Shown: positions 53,103 through 62,315, numbered from the stretch's first letter. The stretch: DNA of 64,000 nt from Candidatus Gastranaerophilales bacterium (GCA_947589425.1 CANQAV010000002.1:62001-126000), one strand, 5' to 3'. Numbers and translations: made by a program. Notes: generated by a model from the sequence alone, not told the origin.

Positions 53103-54283
53103 TGAAAATATTTACAAAAGAATTAAGAGCTCTTTTCGGCTTGAGTTTGGGACATTTTAACATAGATTTATATGCTGCCCTTTTAACTCCTTTATATCCT
53201 TTAATTACAACAAAGCTCGGAATAAGCCTTGCTTATGTAAGTTCTGTTATTGCTCTCGGGCATCTGGTTTCATCCATGCTCCAGCCTGTTTTCGGTTTCA
53301 TTTCGGACAAACTGCGCCACAGATTTTTTATGGTCTGGGGATTGGTTTTATCTTCAATTTTTATTCCTTTAACAATTAAAACAAATACCGTTCGGGTTTT
53401 CATGGCTTTTTTAATGCTCGGGATGATTGGGAACGCTTTTTTTCATCCTCAAGTAAGCGCTTTAATAAAAGATTTTAATAAAAACAATCCCGACCTATCC
53501 CGTGTTATGGGGATATTTTTGGGTCTTGGCACAATAGGTTATGCAATAGGTCCTTATCTTGCAACATTTCTTGTGGATAATTACGGTCAAAACAGCCTTT
53601 TGTATCTTGCTTTTTTGGGTTTATTTTCAGCTTTATTCTTATATTTTTTTGTTCCGAAAAAATCCGAAGAGTCCCCTGTTGCAAAGGAAAATTTCTTTGA
53701 AATTATGAAAGAAATTTTAAAAGACAAAACTTCAGTGTTTTTAACTTTTATATCAACGATTAAATCCGCAGTCAGCATAAGCTTCGGGACTTTTGTGCCA
53801 TTTTTGCTTAAAGAAAGCGGCTTCAGCCTAAAAGCAATCGGACTTATTGTGACCCTCTTTTTTATTGCGGGCGGAAGCGCTACAATTATAAGTTCAAAAA
53901 TAGAAAAATATTTTAAGGCAAACGGCACGGTTGTTCTTTCGTTTATTGGCATTTTGCCTTCAATACTTTTGTTTTTATATCTTATAAACAAAAATAATTT
54001 TTATTTGAGGGGGCTTGCAATTATCTGTTTTATATTAAGCGGATTTTTTATTATGTTGTCTGTCGGAATTATTCTTGTTCAGGCGCAGAAAGCAATTCCT
54101 AAATATACGGGGGTTATAAGCGGTGTAATGCAGGGCTTCAGCTGGGGTTTAGGCGCTTTGTTTTTATCTCCTCTGGGCATGGTTGCTCAAAATTTCGGAA
54201 TTGAAAAAGTATACATTTTAATGGGAATTGTGACATTTTTTGTCGGAATTTATGCTTATAAATTAAACTTATTAAAAGATTAA
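53102..54283 (+). CDS. Major facilitator transporter, fosmidomycin-resistance (Fsr) type
   Basis: A 393-residue MFS protein with 12 predicted helices. The opening LSLGHFNIDLYAALLTPLYPLITTKLGISLAYVS and the HLVSSMLQPVFGFISDK loop match the Fsr group of drug exporters, and the signature loop after TM2 (GFISDKLRHR) is present. Actual substrate unknown. Its ATG overlaps the purH stop codon (TGATG), so it is co-translated with purH, an unusual pairing. A hairpin terminator follows. Confidence 0.88.
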   Translation: MKIFTKELRALFGLSLGHFNIDLYAALLTPLYPLITTKLGISLAYVSSVIALGHLVSSMLQPVFGFISDKLRHRFFMVWGLVLSSIFIPLTIKTNTVRVFMAFLMLGMIGNAFFHPQVSALIKDFNKNNPDLSRVMGIFLGLGTIGYAIGPYLATFLVDNYGQNSLLYLAFLGLFSALFLYFFVPKKSEESPVAKENFFEIMKEILKDKTSVFLTFISTIKSAVSISFGTFVPFLLKESGFSLKAIGLIVTLFFIAGGSATIISSKIEKYFKANGTVVLSFIGILPSILLFLYLINKNNFYLRGLAIICFILSGFFIMLSVGIILVQAQKAIPKYTGVISGVMQGFSWGLGALFLSPLGMVAQNFGIEKVYILMGIVTFFVGIYAYKLNLLKD

Positions 54284-54308
54284 AACCCCCGAACAATTTC
54301 GGGGGTTT
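54283..54308. terminator. Bidirectional GC-rich terminator
   Basis: AAACCCCCGAA (54283-54293) with TTCGGGGGTTT (54298-54308), loop CAAT, only short T runs on each side. Between the transporter and the convergent fabF gene. Confidence 0.85.
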
Positions 54309-54335
54309 ATAAGTTAAAGTTATGAGTCATAAATT

Positions 54336-55601
54336 TTAGTCTTGATATTTTTTAAATAGTACCGAAGCGTTTTGTCCGCCAAATCCGAATGAATTGGTTA
54401 AAGCGTAAGTAACATCTTCTTTTATTGCTTTATTTGGTACATAATTTAAGTTTGCAACTTCTTCATCCTGATTTTCAAGATTTATTGTCGGGGGGATAAT
54501 TCCTTCCGTTAATACTTTTGTGCAGACAATTGATTCGGCGGCGCCCGTTGCTCCTATCATGTGTCCGTGCATTGATTTTGTTGAAGAAACTTTTAATTTT
54601 TTGTTTGTGCTTAAATCTCCAAAAATCTTTGCAATTGCTTGAGATTCCGCTATGTCGCCCAGGTGGGTTGATGTACCGTGAGCATTGATATAGCCCACTT
54701 CTTCCGGTTTAATACCTGCGTTTTGAACGGCTAATTCCATAGCTTTAGCAGCTCCCGCTCCGCTCGGGTCGGGCGCTACCATATCATAAGCATCACCTGT
54801 TTGACCATAGCCTACAATTTCGGCATATATTTTTGCGCCTCTTTTTTTGGCATGTTCAAGTTCTTCTAATATAAGGCATGCTCCGCCTTCTCCCATAACG
54901 AAACCGTCCCTGTCTTTATCATAAGGGCGTGAAGCACGTTCAGGCTCGTCGTTTCTTCTTGAAAGAGTTCTTGCAGTTGTAAATGCGCCTATTCCGATAT
55001 GTGTCATAACTGCTTCCGCACCGCCTGCGATAATAACATCCGCATCGTTATATTGAATTGAGCGAAAAGCATCACCAACGCAATGTGCGCTTGTTGCACA
55101 GGCTGTTACAATAGATTTATTAACTCCTTTTGCGCCATGGCGCATTGAAACCCTTCCTGCCGCCATATTGGCAATCAGCATGGGTATTGTAAAAGGAGAA
55201 CATTTGGTAGGACCTCTGTTAATTATTGCGATATGCTGTTTTTCAAAGGTGTCAAAACCGCCTGCACCCGAGCCTACGATAACCCCAACTCTATAGGGGT
55301 CTTCTTTTGTTATATCAAGCCCCGAATCTTTAACCGCTTCGTCGGAAGCCACACAGGCAAATTGTGTGTATCTGTCCATACGTTTCATTTCTTTGGGGTC
55401 CAGGAGACCTTTTTCATTTACTTCATTTTCAAAATCGGTCGCTTCTCCCCCTATTGTAACAAGATGACCTTCAAGAGGCATTCTCGTAAGAGTTTTAATT
55501 CCTGATTTTCCTTTAATTAAGGAATTCCAGAATTTTTCAACTCCGCATCCGAAAGGACTTACAATACCCAAGCCGGTGATTACTACACGTCTTTTATTCA
55601 T
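54336..55601 (-). CDS. fabF: 3-oxoacyl-[acyl-carrier-protein] synthase II
   Basis: Condensing enzyme of fatty-acid elongation (KAS II), about 421 residues. The active-site cysteine lies in VTACATSAHCVGDAF, with the two catalytic histidines in YINAHGTSTHLGD and KSMHGHMIGATGA. I prefer ATG 55601 to an earlier one at 55613 because AGGAG lies just before it and the family begins MNKRRVVITGLG. It follows acpP by about 90 bases on the same strand. No other fab genes adjoin. Confidence 0.97.
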   Translation of the reverse strand: MNKRRVVITGLGIVSPFGCGVEKFWNSLIKGKSGIKTLTRMPLEGHLVTIGGEATDFENEVNEKGLLDPKEMKRMDRYTQFACVASDEAVKDSGLDITKEDPYRVGVIVGSGAGGFDTFEKQHIAIINRGPTKCSPFTIPMLIANMAAGRVSMRHGAKGVNKSIVTACATSAHCVGDAFRSIQYNDADVIIAGGAEAVMTHIGIGAFTTARTLSRRNDEPERASRPYDKDRDGFVMGEGGACLILEELEHAKKRGAKIYAEIVGYGQTGDAYDMVAPDPSGAGAAKAMELAVQNAGIKPEEVGYINAHGTSTHLGDIAESQAIAKIFGDLSTNKKLKVSSTKSMHGHMIGATGAAESIVCTKVLTEGIIPPTINLENQDEEVANLNYVPNKAIKEDVTYALTNSFGFGGQNASVLFKKYQD

Positions 55602-55638
55602 ATCTCTCCTCAAATTTTTTAATGGTCATAATCTAAAA

Positions 55639-55669
55639 AAGACTGCACATAATAAATTAAGGCAGTCTT
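55639..55669 (-). terminator. Hairpin with T run between acpP and fabF
   Basis: On the minus strand AAGACTGC (55669-55662), a 15-base loop, GCAGTCTT (55646-55639) then TTTT. A partial terminator here would give more acpP than fabF mRNA, as expected for the very abundant carrier protein. Confidence 0.65.
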
Positions 55670-55692
55670 GAAATCTATTTTCTAATTAAAGC

Positions 55693-55929
55693 CTATTGGT
55701 GAGCTTCAATATAGTTAACTGCATCTTGAACAGTAGCAATTTTTTCAGCATCTTCATCAGGTATTTCACATCCGAATGCTTCTTCAAAAGCCATAACCAA
55801 TTCAACGGTATCAAGTGAATCTGCGCCTAAATCAGCAGTGAAAGAAGCTGAAGGTGTAACAAGGCTTTCATCAACACTTAACTGGTCTATAACTACTTTT
55901 TTAACTTTTTCTAGGATTTCTGTACTCAT
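55693..55929 (-). CDS. acpP: Acyl carrier protein
   Basis: A 78-residue carrier for fatty-acid intermediates. The phosphopantetheine serine is in [19 protein letters not shown] (DSL). GAGG ribosome site before the ATG, and a strong promoter upstream. Directly upstream of fabF. Confidence 0.98.
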   Translation of the reverse strand: MSTEILEKVKKVVIDQLSVDESLVTPSASFTADLGADSLDTVELVMAFEEAFGCEIPDEDAEKIATVQDAVNYIEAHQ

Positions 55930-55969
55930 TTTTACCTCAATTAAATAATACTATCTATTTACATGCTCA

Positions 55970-55998
55970 ATTATATAAGCCTCAAGATATTTTTGCAA
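55970..55998 (-). promoter_or_regulatory. Predicted acpP promoter
   Basis: Minus strand TTGCAA (55998-55993), 17-base spacer, TATAAT (55975-55970). Leader of about 35 bases. Confidence 0.75.
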
Positions 55999-56079
55999 AT
56001 CTATTTGTCATATTTGATGAGTATATGGCTCAATAGTGCAATTAGTGAGGTTTTTAATATGTACTTTTGTAAATAACGT

Positions 56080-56571
56080 TTAGCTCGGATTATCGCCTGA
56101 AATTTTTACACCTTTAACAATATAGTTTGCGCTGTCTTTTCTTATAAGTTTATTGTTCGCATCATATCTTTCAACAATAAAATTGTCCCTTCCCGAAAAA
56201 TTGTTTCCTTCAAGAACAAATTCCACCGTTTCTTTATAGATTATTTTTTTATTTCCTTCTTTAACGGTTTTTTCTCTTGAAAATTTTAAGGTTTTTCCGT
56301 CTTTATTTTTATCTTTTATTTGAATTTGAGAAACAGCTCCGCTTTCAATATTTTCTAAGGTAAGAATATTCCCGTATCCCGAGAGAGTCCAAACATCCCT
56401 GCTTTCAAAGTTAAAGACTTCGGGGTTATTAGTATCGGACAATTTTGAAATTACACCCCATGAGCCAAAAAAGCCGTTTGGAATATAATCTTCGCTGATT
56501 GTCCCTTTTAATACCTGTGAATTTGCGAATAAACTCAAAAAACAGATTAAAATTAATATAATTTTTTTCAT
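56080..56571 (-). CDS. Exported protein of unknown function
   Basis: A 163-residue protein with an N-terminal signal peptide (MKKIILILICFLSLFANSQ). The mature part is beta-strand rich, about 140 residues, with aromatic GSWGVIS and DVWTLSGYGN segments suggesting a small barrel or lipocalin-like sandwich, an inference only. No lipobox cysteine. It lies 150 bases beyond acpP on the same strand, with its own start and no visible terminator between. Family unknown. Confidence 0.72.
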   Translation of the reverse strand: MKKIILILICFLSLFANSQVLKGTISEDYIPNGFFGSWGVISKLSDTNNPEVFNFESRDVWTLSGYGNILTLENIESGAVSQIQIKDKNKDGKTLKFSREKTVKEGNKKIIYKETVEFVLEGNNFSGRDNFIVERYDANNKLIRKDSANYIVKGVKISGDNPS

Positions 56572-56626
56572 ATCTCATTTTTAATAATATTTTTAAAAAT
56601 TTCAATCTCAAAAAAGATATATTTTG

Positions 56627-56794
56627 TGTTAAAATAGTCTAAAATTGAATAAACAGGAAATCAAAGTGAAATTCTTTGGCTGGAGCGCAACCGTATAGTC
56701 GGAATACTGTATTTGTCTTTTAAAACGAATTCTTTTAAAAGGCTCTTTATGTATTTATGCGTCTTTTAAGCCGAAGTACATAAAGGATAAAAGA
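56627..56794 (+). promoter_or_regulatory. Structured 5' leader with 10-residue uORF and ribosome-site hairpin
   Basis: An extended -10 (TGTTAAAAT, 56627-56635) predicts transcription from about 56642. A short reading frame, GTG 56666 to TAG 56698, has AGGAAA upstream and would encode ten residues (start read as Met: MKFFGWSATV). Hairpin 1 is CTTTTAAAA / TTTTAAAAG (56717-56725, 56733-56741). Hairpin 2, CTTTATGTA / TACATAAAG (56745-56753, 56777-56785), buries the ribosome site AAAGGA (56782-56786) of the next gene. TTAAAAG (56735-56741) can instead pair with CTTTTAA (56763-56769), so the folds compete. Interpretation as a switch is inference. Confidence 0.55.
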
Positions 56795-57475
56795 TTGTCG
56801 GCTCCGATTTTTCAAAATGTTCAAAATGCCAACAAATGCCCCCATGGTTTTCCCGTTGGAGCATGCCCCATTTGTAATTCCGTAGGCGGTGTTTCAAGGG
56901 ATAAAAATAAACCCAGAGTTAAAGGGGAGATGAGCTATAATGAATGCATGGCTGTTTGGCTTAAAATGCAGGCTCAAAAAGAAGCAAAGCTTCAAGCCCA
57001 AAAAGACAGGCTTGAGAAGATGCACCAAAGCATCCTTGAAAATCGTGTGCTTTTGAGTTTTGAAAAAATTAAGAAAAATATTGTTGAATTTAATCAAAAA
57101 ATAAATCAGCTTCCCCTTTTTATAAAAATCCCCGTAAAAATAGTTTTTTCAATAGTTTTAGCTCCGATAAATTTAATTTTAAACACTTTTTATGCAACAA
57201 AAAATATTCAGCAGTTTTTTCAAAACATAACTAAATTTATTGCCTCAATCAGCGAAAAAATGGCAATGGTTTTAGGGGAAATCAAGAATTTTATTGATAG
57301 TTTTGTTATAAAAAAATCCAAAAAAATTCTTAAAACCCTGCTCAATTTGTTTTTGGAAAACAACGAAAACAATGACGAACAACAAGAAAACAAAACTTTT
57401 ACAGAGAAAAAATTAAAAAATATTTTAAGAAAAATTCAAATGCTGCTTGAAAAAAATAGCAAGGAAGATGAATAA
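56795..57475 (+). CDS. Unknown protein with N-terminal Cys/His metal motif and helical C-terminus
   Basis: 226 residues from a TTG start, chosen because AAAGGA lies about 9 bases upstream and the cysteine motif begins soon after. CPHGFPVGACPICNSVGG (Cys15, His17, Cys24, Cys27) looks like a small zinc knuckle. The rest is lysine/glutamine-rich and helical; a hydrophobic stretch (PLFIKIPVKIVFSIVLAPINLIL, near 105-127) could be a re-entrant or single membrane helix. The C-terminal ~50 residues are a charged coiled coil. Not recognised. Its stop overlaps the next start (TAATG), so the two are co-translated. Confidence 0.78.
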   Translation: MSAPIFQNVQNANKCPHGFPVGACPICNSVGGVSRDKNKPRVKGEMSYNECMAVWLKMQAQKEAKLQAQKDRLEKMHQSILENRVLLSFEKIKKNIVEFNQKINQLPLFIKIPVKIVFSIVLAPINLILNTFYATKNIQQFFQNITKFIASISEKMAMVLGEIKNFIDSFVIKKSKKILKTLLNLFLENNENNDEQQENKTFTEKKLKNILRKIQMLLEKNSKEDE

Positions 57476-58983
57476 TGACCTCATTCGAGTTATTCAGAAA
57501 AAAAACAAATCCTTATGTCCAATCCGGTATAAATCCTTATAATACCTCTTTAAAGAACAAACAAAACAATGAAAACAATACATTAAAAGGGGTTTTATTA
57601 AATGCCCATATTAAAAAACAGCCTCAAGAAGAAAACCTTGATGATTTTGATAAAATTTCACAGGGGCTTTTAATACCTCAAAATCCCCAAGAAAATGTTT
57701 CAAATTTAACACCCCTAAAAGATGATTTCGATTATAAAAAAATTTTAAAACCCGCAGTAATTTTGACATCTTTCATCGTTGCAATGACGGCGGGAATAAG
57801 TATTGCAATGAAAAAATATTCAAATGTTTTAGCTTCAAAAAATGACCTTGTACGCCCCGGAGATTTGGCAAGAAACATAAATATCCTTGAAGAGCCCCAT
57901 TTTGCAATGTATCGTGCCCTAAGAAATCCTAATGCGAAAAATGTTCTCGGGCTTTTGGGCGTTGCCTTGATGAGCGCTTTTACTTTGACTGCGAAAAATT
58001 TTGTCGACGGTATAAAAGAAATATGGATTAAAAAGCGAAATTGCGATATAGAGCATGATCTTCAACAAAATTTAATTCAAGTTGAAACAGATGTATTTTC
58101 GGGCAAATTAAAAATCGTAAATACCCTTCTTAAAGACAGTTCAAACTATTTTAAATCCTCTCTTAAAGAAGATACAAAAGATATAGATTTTAAAAATTTT
58201 CTCTCTTTTAAAGGAGAGGAGAAAGAGGATGAGAAAGATAAAAAAAATAACAAAATACCGTATATAATCGGGGGAGTCGGAGCTTTTTGCGCAATCGGCT
58301 TTATGCTGTTTAAAAATTATCAAAAAACCGTGAAAAATCTTGATACATTTACAAAAAAATTTCAAGACAGCGAAATCAGGGCAAAAATGGAAAATGCTCT
58401 CAATGAAACCGACAAAGCGAAAGCAATTAAAGAACTTGTTGATTTATTAAAAGTAATTAACGCAAAAGAAGATACCATGAGAGAAAAACTATCTTCAATT
58501 AAAGGAATTGAACCCGATGAAATTGAAAGCGCAATAAAAGCAATTAAAGAAGCTCAAATTTATGTTTCCGCTCCCGAGGCTCTGGGAGGTATAAGCGAAA
58601 AAATTCAATATTATTGTTATATAAACGAAGAAAGAGGACATCTTTATAACTGGATTTTAAATCCGGAAAATAAATTTAATAAATATCTTTTCTTGTGCTT
58701 CAGTGCAATAAGTTCAATAGGCTATCTTTCAAAAACTGCCGTTGATGCTTTTAAAACGACTGCGGTTAACAGGGAAAACTCAAAAAGCGAGCTTAATTTA
58801 AGAAAAAGGCTTGTCCAAGTTGAATTGAATAATTTTAAAACAAAGAAACTAAGCGCAATTAACCCTCTAATTGATAACTTTAATTATCAAAAACAAAAAG
58901 GAGCTTCTAAGAGCGAGTTAAAATCGCTGGCGGAAAATATTTTAATTGAAATTAAAAACGGTCCGCCGTATATTTATTCTTAA
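57475..58983 (+). CDS. Unknown membrane protein built from an internal duplication
   Basis: 502 residues. Polar N-terminus (1-88), then two related halves. Each has a membrane helix (about 90-112; 262-278), an EE-H-Y-L-NP motif (about 139-153; 384-398), a second helix (about 156-172; 403-419) and a conserved K-F/V-D-IK...LVQVE-coil (174-219; 420-466). Residues 139-219 align with 384-466. I do not recognise the family. The start overlaps the previous stop by one base; the two encoded proteins probably act together. The N-terminal segment has several Asn-Pro-Tyr repeats. Confidence 0.8.
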   Translation: MTSFELFRKKTNPYVQSGINPYNTSLKNKQNNENNTLKGVLLNAHIKKQPQEENLDDFDKISQGLLIPQNPQENVSNLTPLKDDFDYKKILKPAVILTSFIVAMTAGISIAMKKYSNVLASKNDLVRPGDLARNINILEEPHFAMYRALRNPNAKNVLGLLGVALMSAFTLTAKNFVDGIKEIWIKKRNCDIEHDLQQNLIQVETDVFSGKLKIVNTLLKDSSNYFKSSLKEDTKDIDFKNFLSFKGEEKEDEKDKKNNKIPYIIGGVGAFCAIGFMLFKNYQKTVKNLDTFTKKFQDSEIRAKMENALNETDKAKAIKELVDLLKVINAKEDTMREKLSSIKGIEPDEIESAIKAIKEAQIYVSAPEALGGISEKIQYYCYINEERGHLYNWILNPENKFNKYLFLCFSAISSIGYLSKTAVDAFKTTAVNRENSKSELNLRKRLVQVELNNFKTKKLSAINPLIDNFNYQKQKGASKSELKSLAENILIEIKNGPPYIYS

Positions 58984-59084
58984 ATACATACTCTTTTCAT
59001 CTATACGTAGTATTTAAAAAATTAACGAGTGCTTTTTGGATATTTAAGTTTTATAATGTATTATAGTAAGTTAACAGATTTATT

Positions 59085-60680
59085 ATGACAGACCAAGAAA
59101 ATACAATAGCATTAGAAAATGACGTACATCATCTTAGCATGATGTTTAAAATAAGCACCATTGCCAATCAAATTGATGATGTTTATGAGCTTTTGGAAAA
59201 ACTAAAAGAACATTGCTCAAAAATGATAAACTCAGAGGATATAACATTTTATCTTCTGGAAAAACAATATTTTAAATGTATGTCATCAGATATTACAAGA
59301 AATAATGAATTTTTTGAATATGAAGAAGGCAATGCACCTTTTTGGGAGCTTCTTCACAGTAAAAAATTAATTAAAGTTAATGAAGAATTTAATCAAAATA
59401 TTTTTAAAAATTTTCTCGGCGCCAACAAACTGACAGGACTTGACCCTACACATTTAAGAGTATTCTTTAACAATCAAGCGCCCGTTTGTTTCTGTTTTAT
59501 CAGGGAAAATTCTTCAAATCCGATTGATGATTCGACTTACAGAAATCTTAATTTTATTTTTGATTATATTGAGCCCATAATTGTAAAACTTCAAAAGAAA
59601 ATTAAGAAAGATGAAGAAATAGCTCAGCTTCAAAAGTCATTGCATAATATTTCAATTTTATACAATATTTCTCAAGCAGTTAATTTTATAGATGACCTTA
59701 AAAGGCTCTTGCAGGTTATAATGCAAAAAGCGCTTGGTACGCTTGATGCCGAAAAAGGGTCAATTATGCTATACGATTATGCCGATAATGCCCTGCAAGT
59801 TAGAATTGTATCAGGTTTACAGGATAAGAAACTTGAAGATGCAATAAATAACGGCGGAGTACAATGTGCTAAAATCGGAGTCGGAGAAGGCATAGCAGGC
59901 ACGGTATTTTTGGAGAAAAAGCCTATTATTACAAATTTAGGCTCAGCTGACCCCCGTTTTATTGTTAAAGAAGTATTGTCCAATACAAATTCGCTCCTTT
60001 GTGTTCCCTTGATTGTTAAAGGCGAAGTAATAGGAGTTATCAATATTACAAACAAAAAGAACAATAAGTTGTTCAATCAAAAAGATTTGGAATTTATTAC
60101 GTCTTTAGCTAATCAGGTTGCAATTGCAATTGATAACGCTAAATTATACGAATTTGCAACAAAAGACGGCATGACAAAATTATATATCTATCGTCATTTT
60201 ATAACCTTGTTGGAAAATGAAATAAGACGTTGTCAAAGATATAACAGAAATATGTCGTTAATTATGATGGATATTGATAACTTTAAAAGAATTAATGACA
60301 CATACGGACACTTAACAGGTGATGCAATTTTGAAGAACTTTGCCTCAGTTCTTCAAGAAACAATCAGAACAATTGATGTACCCGCAAGATACGGCGGTGA
60401 AGAATTTGTTGTAATTTTGCCCGAAACAAACAAAAATGATGCTGTTGCAATTGCGGAACGTATAAGAAAAAATATAGAAAAAATAGTGGTTAAAGTCGGA
60501 AATAACGACGAAATTTCTCCCACTGTGTCTGTCGGTATTGCACAATACGCAACTGACGGACAAGAAGCAAAAGAGCTTATTAACGCCGCTGATACCGCCT
60601 TATATTTTTCAAAACATAACGGAAAAAATATGACTGCAATTTATGAAGCGGAAGGATGCCGCAAGGTTGAAAAACAATAA
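59085..60680 (+). CDS. GAF-domain diguanylate cyclase
   Basis: 531 residues: a degenerate GAF-like N-terminal domain (about 10-175), a clear GAF domain (about 190-355; GVGEGIAGTVFLEKKPIITNLG, NLANQVAIAIDNAKLYEFA) and a C-terminal GGDEF domain. The active-site motif is GGEEF (about 437-441), with a product-inhibition I-site RTID five residues upstream and the DxxxxGH DNFKRINDTYGH core. It should make c-di-GMP and be feedback-inhibited, with GAF sensing of an unknown ligand. With CdaA it is the second cyclic-dinucleotide synthase in the window. No membrane helix, so cytoplasmic. Confidence 0.95.
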   Translation: MTDQENTIALENDVHHLSMMFKISTIANQIDDVYELLEKLKEHCSKMINSEDITFYLLEKQYFKCMSSDITRNNEFFEYEEGNAPFWELLHSKKLIKVNEEFNQNIFKNFLGANKLTGLDPTHLRVFFNNQAPVCFCFIRENSSNPIDDSTYRNLNFIFDYIEPIIVKLQKKIKKDEEIAQLQKSLHNISILYNISQAVNFIDDLKRLLQVIMQKALGTLDAEKGSIMLYDYADNALQVRIVSGLQDKKLEDAINNGGVQCAKIGVGEGIAGTVFLEKKPIITNLGSADPRFIVKEVLSNTNSLLCVPLIVKGEVIGVINITNKKNNKLFNQKDLEFITSLANQVAIAIDNAKLYEFATKDGMTKLYIYRHFITLLENEIRRCQRYNRNMSLIMMDIDNFKRINDTYGHLTGDAILKNFASVLQETIRTIDVPARYGGEEFVVILPETNKNDAVAIAERIRKNIEKIVVKVGNNDEISPTVSVGIAQYATDGQEAKELINAADTALYFSKHNGKNMTAIYEAEGCRKVEKQ

Positions 60681-60682
60681 AA

Positions 60683-61618
60683 TTATTTATTGTTTTTATC
60701 GGGTTTTACAATGGAAAATGATTTGTTTTCGTTGATTTCAATTCTTGCCGATTTAATTTTATCTTTTACTTCGTCTGAAATACCTGAGCCTGCTACTAAT
60801 CTGTCTATAAAGGCATTATTTAATTTGCATGCTTTGGTAAGTGCTCCTATTTCATCAAGTGTTTCTTTAATTTGAGCAAAATCATAAGTAAAAGTTTTTT
60901 TGTGATTGTATGTTAACAATTCACCGGAATTAGAGCGGATTTCTTTTCCCCCTCTTTCAAAATATATTTTAAATATTGATTTTAAGTCCTGAATTTCAGA
61001 CTGCATTGTGTTAATTGCACTTTGAAGTCTTAAATATCTTTCAAATAAATATTCCACATGTTCAATTTGGGATAATTGCCAGTTATATTTTTGATAATAC
61101 AAAGCTTTTAATTTAGGATAGCATTGAGCAAGAGCATAAGCATCTCCCATTGCTCTGTGGCGCTTTTTGTTGCTTGCCCTAAATACGCTTACAAGGCAAT
61201 CAAGCCCGCACGATTCAAACTGCGGATAAACTTCTTTGAACATCATTTGAGTATCAATGTAATTATTTTCAAGAGGTTTATTGTAGAGCCTTTTTGATAC
61301 TTTATTCAAAAAACTGAAATCAAAAATTGCATTATGCGCAACAATAGGTGCATCTCCTATAAATTCAAATATTTTAGGATAAATTTCTTCTTCTTCGGGT
61401 GCGCCTTCCAAATCTTCTTCCGAAATTCCGTGGATTGCCTGTGAAGATTTTCTTATGTGTTGATGAGGGTTAACAAGAGTTTCAAATTTTTCTTTAATTT
61501 TGCCGTTAACAAGCTTAACTCCGGCAAATTCTATAATTTTTTCTCTTGTATAATCAAGACCCGTTGTTTCAACGTCAATTACAACTTCTGTTTCTTTAGG
61601 CTCTTTTGTTTTTGGCAT
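60683..61618 (-). CDS. DnaQ-like 3'-5' exonuclease
   Basis: A 311-residue DEDDh exonuclease. Exo I is IDVETTGLD, exo II HNAIFDFSFLNK, and exo III RHRAMGDAYALA supplies the histidine and last aspartate, all in the first ~175 residues. The remaining C-terminal ~135 residues are helical and unlike the proofreading subunit of E. coli, possibly a partner-binding domain. Candidates are the epsilon proofreading subunit or a repair exonuclease. Stands alone; convergent with the cyclase gene (stops 2 bases apart). Confidence 0.9.
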   Translation of the reverse strand: MPKTKEPKETEVVIDVETTGLDYTREKIIEFAGVKLVNGKIKEKFETLVNPHQHIRKSSQAIHGISEEDLEGAPEEEEIYPKIFEFIGDAPIVAHNAIFDFSFLNKVSKRLYNKPLENNYIDTQMMFKEVYPQFESCGLDCLVSVFRASNKKRHRAMGDAYALAQCYPKLKALYYQKYNWQLSQIEHVEYLFERYLRLQSAINTMQSEIQDLKSIFKIYFERGGKEIRSNSGELLTYNHKKTFTYDFAQIKETLDEIGALTKACKLNNAFIDRLVAGSGISDEVKDKIKSARIEINENKSFSIVKPDKNNK

Positions 61619-61658
61619 TTTTTTCCATACTTCCCTTTAGAATAATCATAACATAAAA

Positions 61659-62315
61659 TTATTTTTTTATAAATTTGTTAATTTTTTCAACAATGCCGTC
61701 TATATCTTTAATTTTTTCTTTGTTTTCGTTTTGTTTCTGCCTTATTGTATCAATTTCTTTAGTAATATTTTGACCCATATTATCAAAATTATTCCCTGTT
61801 GTTTTTAAGGTTTCATCTTTAATTTCATATATTGATTGAAGCATTTTTTGAGCTTTTGAATGGTTTATTCCTTTAACATATTTTTCAATCATTTCAATAA
61901 ATGCAACAATGCTTTGGCTTTCTCTTACAACATCATCAATTCTTATTGTATCGCCCGATAAAATTCCAACATCACATGACCCGTCCGGAGGCATCAGTTC
62001 AATTGATTTTGAGCCTCCGAGCCCGTAAAACTCTACCCTTGCAGCAGTGCCGTTTGGGATTTTCATATCTTTTTTTGTGATTAAAATTTGTACATTTATA
62101 TATTTATCTTTTGATTTTAGGGAGCGCACATAGCCGACATTAATCCCCATAAACCTTACGGGAGAGCCTTCCGTGATTCCGTCTATATCTTTAAATTTGA
62201 TTGTATATATATTAGGCTCAACAAAAAACTTTGAATAACCGAATATTAAAGCGCAAAAAATTGCGGTTAAAATTGCCGTCCATATAATAATTTCAATAAC
62301 TATCGGTTTTTTCAT
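61659..62315 (-). CDS. MCE (MlaD-like) domain protein
   Basis: 218 residues: one N-terminal membrane helix (about 8-30), an MCE domain with the canonical FKDIDGITEGSPVRFMGINVGYVRSLK (about 41-66) and the ring-loop VEFYGLGGSKSIELMP, and a coiled-coil C-terminus (about 145-218). The canonical form is closer to MlaD than the other MCE protein in the window. It follows ilvD by 6 bases. MlaE/MlaF-type permease and ATPase genes are not adjacent. Confidence 0.92.
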   Translation of the reverse strand: MKKPIVIEIIIWTAILTAIFCALIFGYSKFFVEPNIYTIKFKDIDGITEGSPVRFMGINVGYVRSLKSKDKYINVQILITKKDMKIPNGTAARVEFYGLGGSKSIELMPPDGSCDVGILSGDTIRIDDVVRESQSIVAFIEMIEKYVKGINHSKAQKMLQSIYEIKDETLKTTGNNFDNMGQNITKEIDTIRQKQNENKEKIKDIDGIVEKINKFIKK

